This document shows positions 10,760-23,005 of a stretch of DNA of 64,000 bases, piece after piece; position 1 is the first letter of the stretch; each line of letters starts with the position of its first letter. The DNA comes from Rhizophagus irregularis. Lineage: Eukaryota > Glomeromycota > Glomeromycetes > Glomerales > Glomeraceae. The position numbers and the translations under genes are program-made. The notes beneath the pieces were generated by a model, which worked only from the letters and a program-made list of their open reading frames with translations, ran no database searches and had not been told where the DNA came from. The stretch is from positions 310,001 through 374,000 of the forward strand of contig NC_089432.1 in the NCBI RefSeq assembly GCF_026210795.1, read 5' to 3'.

Positions 10760-12908
10760 TTACTCTAATAAAAAATATTTAACATTTTTGAGACTAATCA
10801 TTTTATGTTGAGCATCTAAATTTCCTTGCTCAGCAGATTTTTCATACCAAAAAATTGCCTGTTCCATATCTTTTTTAACACCAATTCCATTTTTATACAT
10901 CGTACCAAGATTACATTGAGCAAAATCATTACCTAAACTTGCCGCTTTTTGATATAAATTAAAAGCTTTTTTTATATTTATACTTACACCAACTCCATTT
11001 TCATAACAACGACCCAAATTACTTATTCCAGTATAATAACCTAAATCTGAAGATTTTTGATAAAATTCAAATGCTTTAAATTCATTCATTTCAGTTCCAA
11101 TACCTTTTTCATAACAATAACCTAACATATTTATACCAGCTGTATATTTTTTTTCTGTTAATTTATTAGCCAATTCAAAAGCCTTGATATTATTTTTTTC
11201 AATACCTTTTCCACATAAATACATATAAGCAAGATCAAATTGTGCTGTATTATTTTCTAATTCTGCTGCTTTTTTATAAAGTTCAATACCTTTTTTCTTA
11301 TTAATATTAATATGATCAATTCCATGATAATTAAGATATCCAAGTAAATAAATAGAATTTGAATTATTTTGATTATTTAAAATCCAAGTATAAATTTCTT
11401 TTAAATTTATATTTTGATTATTAATATAATCAAAAAATCTTTTCTTTCTTACTAATTCTCTTCCTTCAGTTATTTCTTTAAAAACATTATTAATTAAATC
11501 ATCAATTACAATATTTAAATCTTCTTCAAATATTGTTTCATTTATATTTTGAATTGAAGGTTCTATTTCTTTTGTATAATTTTTATCAAAATTTCGAATA
11601 ATATGGGATAATTCTTCATGTAATAAATTATTATTATTAAGTTGTTTCAATTTGGTGATTATTTCATTAATAGATGGTCTATTAATTGGTTCACCATCCC
11701 AACATTCTAAATAAATATAAATAAATAAAAAAAATTAATGATAAAAATTAATTATGAATAATGGAATCAAAAAAATCCAAAGTTTTATTTACCAGTATAA
11801 ATATTAGAATAATCGGTAGGTGTACCTGGAATAGGTGTTTCTCTATACCCTTGTAAAATATGCGTATCTAAATAAGTATTAAGAATACTTTTAAATGGTG
11901 GTTGTCCACTTGATATCTCCCATAAAAGTACTCCAATACTATAAACATCACTCTTTTCATTTAATGAGTATGTTTGTATTATAAACTTTTTTGGATCAAT
12001 ATAAGGAACAATACCAGATAAATATGATTCTTGTTTGGTTGCATCTCTAATTCTTTTTGATAACCCAAAGTCAGCCAGCTTGATGGTATTTTGATGAACT
12101 AGTATGTTATTAGAGTGCTATAATATTATTAATATAGTAAATATAAATATAAAAGTAAAATATTAAAATTAATTTAATGAAATTAAATTATTAATTACCA
12201 AATTCTGATGTACGATTCCTTTATTATGTAAACATGATATAGCAGACACTAATTGAAATGCTAATTCATATTTATCTTCCCAAGTAAGTTTCTTATAACT
12301 TTCTTTCAAATAGTTTTGGAGTGTATCACCATCAGCATACTCCATTACCAATAAATATTTCACCTGACCATCTTGATTTTCTAAAATATTAGATAGTAGA
12401 ATAATTAATTTTATTATACAAACTATACAAGCAAAGCAAATATAATTAAGAATTTAAATATTTTATACTTTTGTCTGTAATCCCATGTAAGCGAATGATA
12501 TTATTATGAAAGTTAACTTTACGTTGAAGTTCGAACTAAATCATAAATACAATTGATTAATATATTTAATGTGTATTTAATGTGTATTTAACGTTAATGT
12601 GTGTTTAATGTGTATTTAATGTGTATATTTAATGTATATTTAATGTATATAATAACCTTTATTATTACCTCACGTATAATTTCCTTTACAGTAGCATCAT
12701 TGTCAAAGTTATAGAAAGATTTTAATATCATATATTGTTCGGAATTTTTCCATTTTGCACGATAAATTACTCCAGAATTCCCATTTCCAATCTTTTCAAC
12801 ATTATAAAAATGTTTAAATTCATAATGTTTTATATGCTTCTTTAAGATAGATTCTTCGATCCGTTTAACGCAGTTATTTGAATTATGAATATCGGATATA
12901 CAAAACAT
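10760..12908 (-). CDS. protein kinase-like domain fused to Sel1 repeats (predicted pseudokinase)
   Basis: Five exons on the minus strand: 12908-12669, 12535-12469, 12380-12199, 12117-11793, 11706-10760; 1761 nt, 586 residues, all in phase with GT-AG introns. Kinase-like domain from about residue 35: glycine loop IGNGNSGVIY (40-49), beta-3 Lys 63 (MILKSF), DFG at 179-181 (KLADFGLS), VPYIDPKKF in place of APE, and DVYSIGVLLWE. The catalytic loop reads VHQNLHSNN: the HRD Asp is Asn 162, so phosphotransfer is probably lost or weak. A linker with EIEPSIQNINETIFEEDL follows, then about six Sel1 repeats (YKKAAELENNTAQFDLAYMY and so on), alpha-alpha scaffolds for protein binding. No signal peptide or membrane span. 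Inference: signalling scaffold, typical of the expanded Rhizophagus kinase-Sel1 family. Confidence 0.85.
12560..12655 (-). repeat. minisatellite in intron 1 of kinase-Sel1 gene
   Basis: About seven copies of TTTAATGTGTA/TTTAATGTATA lie inside the first intron (12536-12668). Length polymorphism between nuclei or strains is likely. If the intron were read through, the repeats translate as a spurious tail (IKYTLNIH). Confidence 0.7.
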
Positions 12909-13300
12909 TTTGAATAATACTAAAAAGGTTTTAAATTTGACAGAAACTCCGATTTCTTTGTTTAATTATTTATTACCACGACAGATTTATTTGTCGTACG
13001 GATAGGTGGGTATGGTTGTACGGGGACTTCTCTCGCAGATCGATTTTCTGCGGCCCGTGTAAATCGTCAAAACCTAATACTTTTTTTGAAAATCATCTTT
13101 AAATTATTTTCGTCCGCAAATATTTTTTTTTTTTCGTTCGCTAATTTTAACGTCCTATATTACGTCCTAAGATAGTTCATTGATTCTTGATCATACTATC
13201 CTTAACATCTTTAATTTGTGGCTTTTTTCTATGAATTGATTTAGTATAATTGAAAACTTTTATGTATTAATAGTTTTTCACGGAGATGTTGAGAACTCCC
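12909..13300. other. divergent intergenic region
   Basis: Lies between the start of the minus-strand kinase-Sel1 gene and the plus-strand TATA box at 13301. It contains a patch of higher G+C (about 12990-13070, GTACGGGGACTTCTCTCGC) that may be regulatory; no ORF. Confidence 0.4.
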
Positions 13301-13308
13301 TATAAATA
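13301..13308 (+). promoter_or_regulatory. TATA box upstream of candidate first exon
   Basis: TATAAATA directly after CTCCC, followed by a pyrimidine-rich leader (CATCTGTTACCC, TTCATTCTTTTTCATTC) and an ATG at 13474 in good context (ACCAAAATGAAT). The layout is the same as at the HMG gene. Confidence 0.45.
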
Positions 13309-13473
13309 GGTAAATTTACGTCTTCTTCACCAAATTTAATTCCCTTAAAAATTTTATTTCCAAAATTATTATGAAATAAATATTACATAAAACATCTGTA
13401 AGGAATTATCACAACCGCCCGTCATCTGTTACCCGAATTACTTGTTCATTCTTTTTCATTCAAATATACCAAA

Positions 13474-13503
13474 ATGAATCAGCCTACACCATTTATGAGA
13501 AAG
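13474..13503 (+). CDS. candidate first coding exon, gene otherwise not found
   Basis: ATG at 13474 opens MNQPTPFMRK and is followed at once by GTAATG, a possible donor. I could not find a convincing second exon in the next kilobase, which is mostly T and A runs. Either a gene with its remainder decayed, a very short ORF, or a chance ATG behind a real promoter. The TATA box and leader are the only support. Confidence 0.25.
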
Positions 13504-16500
13504 GTAATGAAAAGATAGTTTAAAACAACAATTGAAAATTATGAAACTTTTTTTTTTTTTTTTCTTTCACATAAACTTATCTAGAAATAATTTTAATCAT
13601 GTGTGGCTTTATTAAATAATTTTTTTTAAAAAAAACAATAAAAATATCTAATAATACATTATTATTTTTTTCTTAAAAAAAACATGGCTATGTTACAGTA
13701 TGTATATAATAAATTATTTTTTTTTTTTTAACATCTATTTTCTATTGTCAAATTAAATTTTTTTTTTCGTAACATTACAGTATTAGTTTTTATTAAGTTT
13801 AGAATAATTTTTTTTTTTTTTTTGCTGCTATTTTTGCATAATCCATATTTAGACATTATATAGGTCAAATGACGTAATTTATTATCCTATTTAGAATAAC
13901 ATAGAAATGACCATTTACTTTATTTGGAAATTTTTAATTACTCTATAATAAAGCCCTCCTAAAAACGATTTTAAAATAATCTTAAGTAATAAATTAGATA
14001 ATATTAAGAATAGAACAGAACAAAAAAAAATAAAATTAAAAATTAAAATATAAAATATAAAATACAAAATATAAAATACAAAATATTTAAAATATAAAAA
14101 TTATTTTTAATTATTTTAATTTATTTTAATTATCATTTTAAACGATCGGAAAATTCTTGGACTATTCGACTAGAACAAGGGATAACCAGAACAAGGGATA
14201 ACCAATCATATAACCAATCATATTTTTTATTATATTTTTATATTAAAACTAATAATATTTTTTAATAAAATACTTCATTAATTGGTTAAAAAATGATAAT
14301 AAGAATATTATTTGTTTAATTTTTTTGTTAAAAAAAGAACGACAAAATGATCGACCAAAATTGTCTGTTAATAGAAATGTGTATATGGTGCATATCATAA
14401 ATGTATATTAAAAAAATGTTGGTGACACAAGTATTTTAACACAACGTGATACAATTGTTCATCCAAATTATACCATGAAAATGCAAAAAAAACAATGAAA
14501 TCAATGAAATGTATATATGTAAATATTGATTTTAATAAAAAAAAAAAAAAGATATTCACTATGTCATTATCTTCATTATTTGACCATTTACAAGATTGTG
14601 TGACGGTAGCGGTTCAATATATACTACATATTGGGTTAGAATTTTATGTGGAATATAATTACGTACTCAAGAATCTAATAAAAAAAGATCGGTCAACTAC
14701 CAATAAAAAAATATATTATAATATATTGTTTTCTTTATTATAATCTTTTTTTGTTTTCAAGTCAGGTGGAAAATTGATTATCCTTTTTATTCTTTCTTTT
14801 CCTATATTATATATATATATATATATATATAAAAGATCAAATTCAATAAAATTCAATAAATTACAATAAATTTCAATAAATTACGATATATTTCACCGCA
14901 TAAGATCAATTGATACAAGAATTTTAGAATCATGTTCTTTTTTGCACGTTTAGTTTCAAACGTATAATACGCGTCATGATTATTTTTAGCGTACAAAGAA
15001 AAAATATTCTTGTGTTTTAAATATTTCGCCAAATTTTCTTAAATGGATATATAAAAAAAGTTTTACACGAGGAACGTTTTATTAAAAGCCACAAAAATCA
15101 TAACGAATTAAAATCCGAAACTAACCTAATAATTAGGTTTCGAACACGTAAAAATTGTGATTCGTCTCACCGTTCAAAAATAATCGATGCCCCTTCAATA
15201 TTCTAAGTTTGGTCATTAGGCTTATACATTATCTTTAAACTTAATCGATTATATTACACGTATAAATGTATAAAATGTATATATATGTATTTTAAGTTAT
15301 ATTTTAAGTTATATATTTTATATAATGTTGATATATAATGTTGATATATAATGTCATATATTATGTTGTATATTATACAATTATATAATTATTTTATTTA
15401 TTTATATGATCTCATCTAACGATAATACAGTATATATATATTTAACGTAATGCATATGTAAATTATTATAAAATATTATGTTCTAAACAAATATGAATAT
15501 GTCACATATGAAAAAAAAAAAACTTTATTTTGTTTATAATGTTTAGTTGTGAAACAATTAAGCTCCAAAAGTTTTACATCATAATGTTTACCGCATTTCA
15601 TTGTGAAAATTGCATAAGTTCTTAAAAATTCTGAGAACAAAGAATCATAAATAGTTTCAATGGAAACCAAATTAGAATATTAATTTATATTAATTATATT
15701 CATATAATGCAAAAAGAACTGAACAAAACTGAATGATTAATAATTTTACTTTTTTGATTTAAAAAAGAACAATAAATATGCAAAAAACGCGATAAGTTAT
15801 TTCATTTGTTTTATTAAGCTACACCTCGAAGGTATAGTTACAATGGGTCCTTGTATAGAAAATATAAATAATAAACTTTCTTTCTTTGTACTCGGAGAGA
15901 GTTTCAAATTTGGTAATTTTACGTCATAAGAACTTAAGATATTTTGGCTGATAATCTTTGTAACATGGGGTCAACGAAATTTATCAATAAAAAAAAAAAA
16001 ATATGTCAACTAAGAATAGAAAGAACATTACGTTGTTTTTATGTTGAATAAATTATTTTTTATTGCATGGATTTAAAATCTTTTTTAAAATATTATTTTT
16101 TTTTTTTGAACGGCCAATTGATTTTATTAAGAAATTATATTATCGGCTTTGTAAGCCCGATTTCTCTTTTTATTGAGATTTTTTTTTTGGCCAATAATCA
16201 AACCCAAAATAAAATTATTAATTAAACATTACAAAAAAAACTTATGACGAAATATTTTTTATTTGGTATCTGCGCACAACGAAATTCGTCATTACGCATA
16301 AATATTTGGTTATAAAAATTATAAAAATAACTTTATTGTGACACAAATGACGAAACGTGTTTGTATAATATACAGTCAATTTGATTAATTTGGGATTGAT
16401 CAAATATCAATAATATTAATGATCGTCGATATACATATATTCAAAACACAATATATATAGGTAACAAAAAATATATTATAATTAAAATATTATATATATA

Positions 16501-16903
16501 TACATATATAATATATATATTCTCGATAATGAATGATTTTTGATTGTTACATTAATATACATACATTAAAATTTCTTTCTTGTTGTTATATTAAAACAAA
16601 AAATGAACCAAAACAAATCTGGAAGAATATAATTGATAAGCCTACACAAAAATATTTTAATGATGAATTTGTTTTCTACATTTGGATTAATTGATTTCGT
16701 TTGTTTATGCAGAAAAAAAAAGGAACTAAAAAACTAAAAAAAAACGAGTTTTTTTTTAAAGATTTTTTTTTTATTTCAGTTGTACTATTCCAAAAAAAAA
16801 AAATAAAACTTCCTTTTGATAATCAGATGTATCAGTTAGATTAACGAATTCCTGTTAATATCTTGACATAATACTGATAAGCTGAAACTTTAAAAAAGTA
16901 CAA
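13504..16903. other. long AT-rich intergenic with microsatellites
   Basis: No gene I can support. Simple repeats: poly-T runs near 13550, 13720 and 13810; AAAATATAAAATACAAAAT repeats at about 14030-14100; a dinucleotide (TA)n at 14808-14830; AATTCAATAA units at 14838-14880; ATATATAATGTTG units at 15320-15375; TA-rich tracts near 16490. Two weak ORFs (14495-14743 plus, 15476-15670 minus) have low-complexity composition. Confidence 0.5.
14808..14830. repeat. (TA)n microsatellite
   Basis: About eleven uninterrupted TA dinucleotides. Confidence 0.85.
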
Positions 16904-16911
16904 TATAAATA
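16904..16911 (+). promoter_or_regulatory. TATA box of the HMG-box gene
   Basis: TATAAATA 166 bp upstream of the ATG at 17077, followed by a CT-rich tract (GTCCTTCTTCCCACC) that likely marks transcription start, then a long A-rich leader ending in about 18 consecutive A's before CAAATAAAACAAAATG. Confidence 0.5.
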
Positions 16912-17076
16912 TCCTATCGAAAAGTCCTTCTTCCCACCTAAAAAAATTTTCTACAATTTTTTTTTAAAAAAAATTTTTTTTTGTTTTTAAAATTATATAA
17001 TATAATTAATTTTTTTCTTCAAATATATATATATTTTTTTTTATCAAAAAAAAAAAAAAAAAACAAATAAAACAAA

Positions 17077-17922
17077 ATGAAATATCCAAAGATTGAAACA
17101 ATGAAAATGACTTGTCAATCTTCAAACACAAATACAAAAATTGCACTCCCATTTCCGCCAATTATTAAGGCAATCGATATTGTAAATAGACGTAAACCTT
17201 CTAGATTCAAGTCAAAAAGTCCAAACGCATTTTTAATTTATCGTAAAGCATTTTTAAACGAACTCAATCGACAAAATCATAATCTTAGAATGACTGATGT
17301 TTCTAAGCTAGTAAGCAATTATTGGAAAGGTGAACCAGATAATGTAAAAGATGCCTATCGTAAAATAGCTCAAGAAGTAGAAGTTGAATTAAACGAAAAA
17401 CGTAAAAAAACCGCATCATACAAAATTGTATGGAAAAATTCTAAATATTCTTCTCGCAAACGAAATCAATGCGAAAAGATAAAGAAAGATAAATCCGAAG
17501 TTAATACAAAGTTCAGACCGGCCGTTTCTTCTAATGACAAGATATTTTATCAATTTGTACCCGTCGATACCGAATTTACTTCAAAACCATCAAAAAGGAA
17601 CAATAAAGAAAATAAACCGTCTTCCGTTGAACCAAAAATTCCGTCGTGTAACATATCGGAGAATCCGAATTCTCAAAACATCGAATCAAATTATACTCAA
17701 GAATCGAACGATATTTACGATAATCCAGATTTGGATTTGAATCTTAACGTTAATCAATTTACGCCGTCTTATAATATACAATTCGAACAATTTGAGGAAA
17801 ATCCCGTAACAAACATAGAAGAATACATTTTCAGCGAAGAAAATGTCGATCAATTATTATATTTCCAAAATTTCCAAAATTTAAACCTTCCATATTTTAA
17901 CCCACCACCTTTATATATGTAA
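17077..17922 (+). CDS. MATA-HMG-type HMG box protein
   Basis: Intronless ORF of 281 residues. An HMG box spans about residues 47-115: KSPNAFLIYRKAFLNELNRQ, then MTDVSKLVSNYWKGEPDNVK, then DAYRKIAQEVEVELNEKRKK. The N-F-Y pattern of helix 1, the S-K-LV-NYWK core and the basic C-terminal end fit DNA-binding sequence-specific HMG boxes of the fungal mating-type (MATA-HMG) class. The N-terminal 40 residues contain PFPPIIKAIDIVNRRK, a short conserved lead often seen before this box. The C-terminal half is disordered, Asn/Glu/Pro-rich and acidic, a possible activation region. Known: Rhizophagus carries a large MATA-HMG family. Inference: nuclear transcription factor; no evidence that it sits in a mating locus, as no homeodomain gene lies nearby. 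Confidence 0.85.
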   Translation: MKYPKIETMKMTCQSSNTNTKIALPFPPIIKAIDIVNRRKPSRFKSKSPNAFLIYRKAFLNELNRQNHNLRMTDVSKLVSNYWKGEPDNVKDAYRKIAQEVEVELNEKRKKTASYKIVWKNSKYSSRKRNQCEKIKKDKSEVNTKFRPAVSSNDKIFYQFVPVDTEFTSKPSKRNNKENKPSSVEPKIPSCNISENPNSQNIESNYTQESNDIYDNPDLDLNLNVNQFTPSYNIQFEQFEENPVTNIEEYIFSEENVDQLLYFQNFQNLNLPYFNPPPLYM

Positions 17923-18138
17923 GCTTATTTACTTTTAATTAATACTTGTAAAATATCGTAAAAACAAAAAAATTCAATTAGTTTATTTTAATATTCATTG
18001 TAAAATTGTAAATATTTTTTTTATTTTATTTTATTCCTTTTGTTTGTATTTTTATTTTTTATTTTTTATTTTTTATTTTTATTTTATTTATTTTTTTTTT
18101 TTTATTTTGTGTTTTGTGTTATAAAAATTCAATTGTAA

Positions 18139-18169
<31 letters not shown>

Positions 18170-19227
18170 AATTTAAAAAAAAAAGCATACATGAGTAATA
18201 TGCAAATCATCTATCACATAATTGTTGAATAAAAAGTTCCTTAAATTATAACATTTGGAGATTTTCCTGTTTATGTTTGCATTACAAGATACAACACCTG
18301 CATTTTCTATTATTTTTTACCTAATCTGTATATAAACAAATGATGAAATACCAAACATCAACGTGAGCACTAGACCGATTTTGAACAACGTAACCAGACA
18401 TTTTTTTTCTTTTGATGAAGAATTATAGGAACAATATGTAAATATTAAGTGAATGCCTAATCCCAGAAATATAAATTTAGTGGTCAGGTGCAACTACTAT
18501 TAAAATGTACGTACAGATATCATTCATGTTCTAAAAAAAGCAATAAAAATTTTTGCATTCATTATCCAAAAAAGGAAAAAGCTAAATAATTATTTTTTAC
18601 GAAAACTCGAACTTGGAGCGTATATTTCTGGTTCTTGAAATGTACAATTTCTCGAAATAAGATTTTTTTATATATTGAGAAATATGGAGTAATATGGAGA
18701 AATATGGAGAAATGTTATTTTATAATGAGAATTTCGACAATTAATTAAACATAATAAAAACAATAAAATTCAATAAAATTAAAAATTCTGAATAACAATG
18801 AACTATACTAAAATAATCGTAACCTTAGGTATTTACTAAGTGTAGCATAAAGCATGTGCAGTAAACATACTATATTTAGCTATCAAACTTACCGAAATTA
18901 AATGCCTTGTTTTAGTATGATCGACACATCAAATTTAGTACAGCATTCTTTTCTTTTTTATGCTAAAAATACGATTCAATATGAGTTACATGACCAAAAA
19001 TTTTTTTGAATTAAATTTAACTCTTTTAAGTTATTAAAAAATAATTATTGATTGGTGAATATTTGATATTGAAATTATTAGTAAAAAAATTTGTCTGCAT
19101 TCTTTCAATTTCATTTTTACTTTTTTTTTTTGCCATTTTTTTTTTCTTTCTAGAATTCTATAATTAGATTAGTTTTTATCAACCCGTTTGTCTATTTGTA
19201 ACAAAAAATTTATTTTTCTGTAATAAT
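17923..19227. other. AT-rich intergenic, TTTTA microsatellite
   Basis: Directly after the HMG gene is a TTTTA/TTTTTA microsatellite (about 18025-18110) and a T-run/A-run pair (about 18138-18185) that could fold as a hairpin. A short GGAGAAATAT repeat occurs at about 18680-18712. No gene seen. Confidence 0.5.
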
Positions 19228-19452
19228 TTATTTTTGTCCAAACGTTTTTTTCGTTACATGTTCATATTTTTCATTAGAAGCTCCGTTAGTCCGTTTATCA
19301 AATCTCGGATCAACGTTTTTTCTACGACACTGCATTTTGACGCAAAATGTTTTTTTTACCGCCCAACCAGTACGTGCATGACTTAATTGACCTATCGTGC
19401 ATAATACCCCTTCCATAAATAATAAATGTAGCATCCGTTCACCCCTAATCAT
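19228..19452 (-). CDS. short hypothetical basic ORF
   Basis: A 74-residue ORF from ATG 19452: MIRGERMLHLLFMEGVLCTI, then a Lys/Arg-rich half with three cysteines in all. Codon composition and G+C stand out from the flanks, so it may be a real small gene or exon. No known domain. A 20-codon ORF on the other strand (ATG at 19626, MAKEKSRNPPKFFTR) faces away from it. I do not recognise either. Confidence 0.35.
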   Translation of the reverse strand: MIRGERMLHLLFMEGVLCTIGQLSHARTGWAVKKTFCVKMQCRRKNVDPRFDKRTNGASNEKYEHVTKKTFGQK

Positions 19453-20358
19453 TGAAAAAATTAACGCAAAAAATATTATATTTATTTATTTATAGTTTTT
19501 TTATTTTATTTTTATTATCATCTTTCAAAATAAATTACATTCTTGGTATTTATTAAAGTTCATTATTTGTATTATTTGTCAAATTTAAACTAAATAAACA
19601 AATAAATAATAATCTCTTTTTTACTATGGCCAAAGAAAAAAGCCGTAACCCGCCGAAATTTTTTACACGTGATGATATTAATATTTAGATTTTATTTACA
19701 TAATTTCATATCTCATATCTATATAATATCATCCTTTCCCATGAATGTATATACCCGGATATTCATATAATGAATTTCTAATATAATAATAATTTCCCCC
19801 TGAAATTTTTTGTGGAATGTTATTTATGTTATAGTACCCGGGTTATTATAATTTATTATAATAAAGAACGCTTTTTGTTCCTCATGTATGACTAAGATCA
19901 CCGCATCTTTGATAAATTCAGTATTATAACAATCGTTGGTAAAAAAGATCATTTTTTTTTTTAAAAAAAAAAGAAAATTCATTACGTATTATTTATTTTT
20001 TGTAATACGAAAAAATATTATTTACACACACCTCCCTGTGTCATTTAAATATTTTTGGCGTTTAATTGAGAATATAAAAATTTTACATTGTTTTGTCTAA
20101 TATAACTATAAAAATATGTAATATATAAATTAATTGTAAAAATGTTGCAAATATTTAATAATATTAACTAATAAGATATTATTTACTAATTTTAAAGAAT
20201 AAAAAAGAATAAAAAAAAGAATAAAAAGAATAAACAAAGAATAAAAAGAATGAAAATATTTATATTATAGTTTTTTTTTTCTTTTTATATTAAAAAAAAA
20301 ATTATTATTTTGGTCATCTGATTCATTTTTATTTTATTTTATAACACAAAAAGTAAAA
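19453..20358. other. AT-rich intergenic
   Basis: Contains an AAAAAGAATA-type tandem repeat at about 20195-20255 and T runs; no supported gene apart from the 20-codon ORF at 19626. Confidence 0.45.
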
Positions 20359-20481
20359 TTAACTTTCTTTTTTCAGTTTCGGTACCCATCTCGAATTTTT
20401 TTTTAGAACAGGTTTATATTGGCGTATCTCATTTTCCAAATTTAACTCTATTTTATTATTATTTGTTTTATCGATAACCAT
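20359..20481 (-). CDS. 40-codon ORF, possible terminal exon
   Basis: From ATG 20481, MVIDKTNNNKIELNLENEIR and ending KKNSRWVPKLKKES. Not low complexity and slightly richer in G+C than its surroundings, but no upstream exon was found. Could be the last exon of a lost gene. Confidence 0.25.
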   Translation of the reverse strand: MVIDKTNNNKIELNLENEIRQYKPVLKKNSRWVPKLKKES

Positions 20482-21446
20482 CAATCCCAATTCATTTTTA
20501 TAAAAATATCAAAATATCAGATACGTATTACAAAATCTAACTGGATGTAGTTCGGGCCAAATTCATATTGAACGGCCGAAATTTATGAAATATAACGTTG
20601 ACCAGAATTAACGTCCAGTGATTATTTATTTTGTTTATTTATTTTACGGCTAGCAATAATCCAGTGATTATATGGCGCAGCAATCATATTATTCACATAT
20701 CGCATATCATGTGACTACGCATACCGCCAAATGAAATTATAGCTTCTAGCAACATTATAGACTCTTGGCCAGCATTAAGAATATAATCTAGACATGAACA
20801 CACAGTAATACAAAATGTCCCGTTATCCGCCCATGACGATAGGTGATTGGTCCGGTCATTGCAAACGCAAAAATAAAAGATTAGTGTTCGGAATAAATTA
20901 GGTGATATTCAAATGGCTGATCCAAGAAATATCTTCTCTGGAGTTAGTGTTGGTCTCTGTGAATAGTTGTGTCCAAAAGTAAAGTAAATATAACGGTTGT
21001 AAATCAGAATTACCATCTTTAGCTAACCACAATAGTGCAGTATTTACAGTAAATTTACAGCTTATGTTTATTATATTACAACCGCTAAAGGTTGTAATTC
21101 GATATATAATAATAATCTTTACTTACGGCAACCAGCCTTATCTGGAGTCAATCCCTTCTATAGCAGTTGATTCAAATCTGGTATCATATAATTTCATGTG
21201 CCATGCCAATATACCATGCAAATAACTCATAGTCGGTAGATTTTTTGCGTCTTCAAAGTATAGTTGCAAGATCGGTTTTGAGGATTCGGAAGGGAGTTGG
21301 CAAATAAAGTCATTTTTACGTTATCCTATACAAATAATAATGAGAAACAAGCTATTGTACACTTTAGTTTGTGATACTGTGAATTTTTTAGTTGCAAAAA
21401 ATTTGCATTTAAACCTTTAAAATACTAAACAAACTTTTAGTTGTAT
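20482..21446. other. intergenic with dispersed short repeats
   Basis: Contains GACCAGAATTAACG (about 20611) and GGCCAGCATTAAGA (20767), members of a dispersed motif family, within a patch of inverted motifs (about 20550-20790) that may be a decayed MITE. Also a pair of palindrome-like AACGGTTGTAA / TTACAACC motifs near 20990-21080. Confidence 0.35.
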
Positions 21447-21671
21447 AGTGTTCAACTGAAGATCTGCAGAAATGGTGGCGTCAATCAAGTAAATATGGCA
21501 GGAATTCCCCAACCATTTTTGACTGGGGCGATGATATCCCATTTCTTGCGAAACTTAGACTATATTTGCAAAACCAAGGTGTAGATCCAGCAGATACAGC
21601 AGTAGATCCACCAACAGGAAAATGGTGGCGTCAAATAAAAGTAAAAAATTATGTGAGAAATTTATTTTAAA
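21447..21671 (+). pseudogene. coding fragment with duplicated KWWRQ module
   Basis: An open stretch without ATG reads EDLQKWWRQSSKYGRNSP, then DWGDDIPFLAKLRLYLQNQG, then PPTGKWWRQIKVKNYVRN and a stop. The motif KWWRQ and its DNA (AAATGGTGGCGTCAA) occurs twice, 144 bp apart. A second copy of the same sequence at 61940-62215 has only one such module. Likely a fragment of a multicopy gene or element; function unknown. Confidence 0.4.
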
Positions 21672-21850
21672 AAACAAACTATTTGAAACTTTGTGATAAA
21701 TATTATGTATTAAATATGTAAGTGTTGAATGGGTTCACATAAAGAGCATTACTCAAGGGTATCAGAAAAAGGTTACTGATGATCATATATGAATTTTTTG
21801 CATTTGACTTACGGATCACGAATAAATAGCGATCAACAGAAATTTGGAAT
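21452..21850 (+). repeat. dispersed repeat, copy 1 (partner 61940-62215)
   Basis: From GATCTGCAG (21461) to GCATTTGACTTACGGATCAC (about 21800) this matches 61940-62215 closely apart from the missing 144-bp module and small indels. Confidence 0.65.
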
Positions 21851-22904
21851 AATTTTAAATTATTACCCGATCTTTCTCTCTCAAACCATTTGGCAGCTTT
21901 ACCTTTTAGGCATGTTTAAAGAAGCCGAGAGCGCCAAATTATTGTCGGAGGCAGTTAGTTTATTACATTACTCAGTTTATAATATTTTGATTATTTGTAA
22001 TTCAATTAAATAATTTTAATTTATAATAATTATTACAATAACTACTCTTAATAGAAAATTTTTATGATTGCAAATTTTCTTTAAAATCTTTTTTTGATCG
22101 TCACGACGTCACGAACTTCGAAATGTTGATCATCATGTGAAATTGAACCAATTATCACATAAGTGATATAAACGTGAACGTGTTAAATTGGTCATAGATT
22201 TGCCCGTTTAACTCATTAAATTATAAAAATCACAAAAAAACCATTTTTTAATTTAATTAAAGAAATAATTTTTTTAAATCAAAATAATCGACTTACTATC
22301 AAGAATTGATTTCGATTAAAAATTTAAAATTCAATTTTCCTAATTTTTGTCGATGATTGTTGCTAATATTAACCGGGGAGAAAATTAACCGGGTAAGGAA
22401 TTACGTTAATTCTGTTAATTCTGGTACAATCCAGTTTTGAAGCTTGACTAGGAATTATGCAATTCTGCCCGCCGGTTAATTTTCGCCCCAGTTAAATGTT
22501 TAACAATTATATACCTATAAATTTATTTTGATTTTCTTTGAATAAACATATTTAATTTGCCTTTGATTAAGAATCAATTGTCTTTCAGTTAAAAATTGAA
22601 TTCTCTTCAGGAATCAATATTTAATTCAGATTATAATTTTTAAACGAAAAAAAAACTTACGGTTAAAATTAAGTTTTTTTACGATTCAAGGATACTACTT
22701 TTACGGAAATATCTGGTTTATTAAATTTAATAATATTATTTTCAACTTTTATTTTCATATTTGAAATGCATCACGAAAATAAGGCGAGCAAACTTTTAAT
22801 ATAAAAGAATGCAAACGAAAAATCTTTGTGTTTGCTTCTTCTCCAACTAATACTTCTATATCATAAAATTCACCAATTTTTTACGATTAGCTAAATATTA
22901 CCAG
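21851..22904. other. AT-rich intergenic
   Basis: No gene seen. A small symmetrical patch at about 22370-22490 (TTAACCGGG ... CCCCAGTTAA, with AATTCTG / CAGAATT motifs inverted) may be a decayed MITE. Confidence 0.4.
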
Positions 22905-23005
22905 TGGTGACGGTGAATTTATGATGCAATGGCGGCTTATTAGATTTTTAATTTTGGCCAAAAGTACATTATAATGCTGGTGTGGTGACCATCATCACTT
23001 GGTGA
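22905..23005. repeat. diverged MITE related to the 24.7 and 29.7 kb copies
   Basis: Ends ACCAGTGGTGACGGTGA and CATCATCACTTGGTGA are inverted, and the interior has TTTTGGCCA and TAATGCTGG as in the other two copies, but the sequence is clearly more diverged. Confidence 0.4.

Noticed and set aside
14495-14743. 82-codon plus ORF
   Set aside because: AT-rich with a poly-Lys run, no promoter, domain or splice context.
15476-15670. 64-codon minus ORF
   Set aside because: Not clearly low complexity, but isolated, without domain, promoter or neighbouring exons; support too weak to list.
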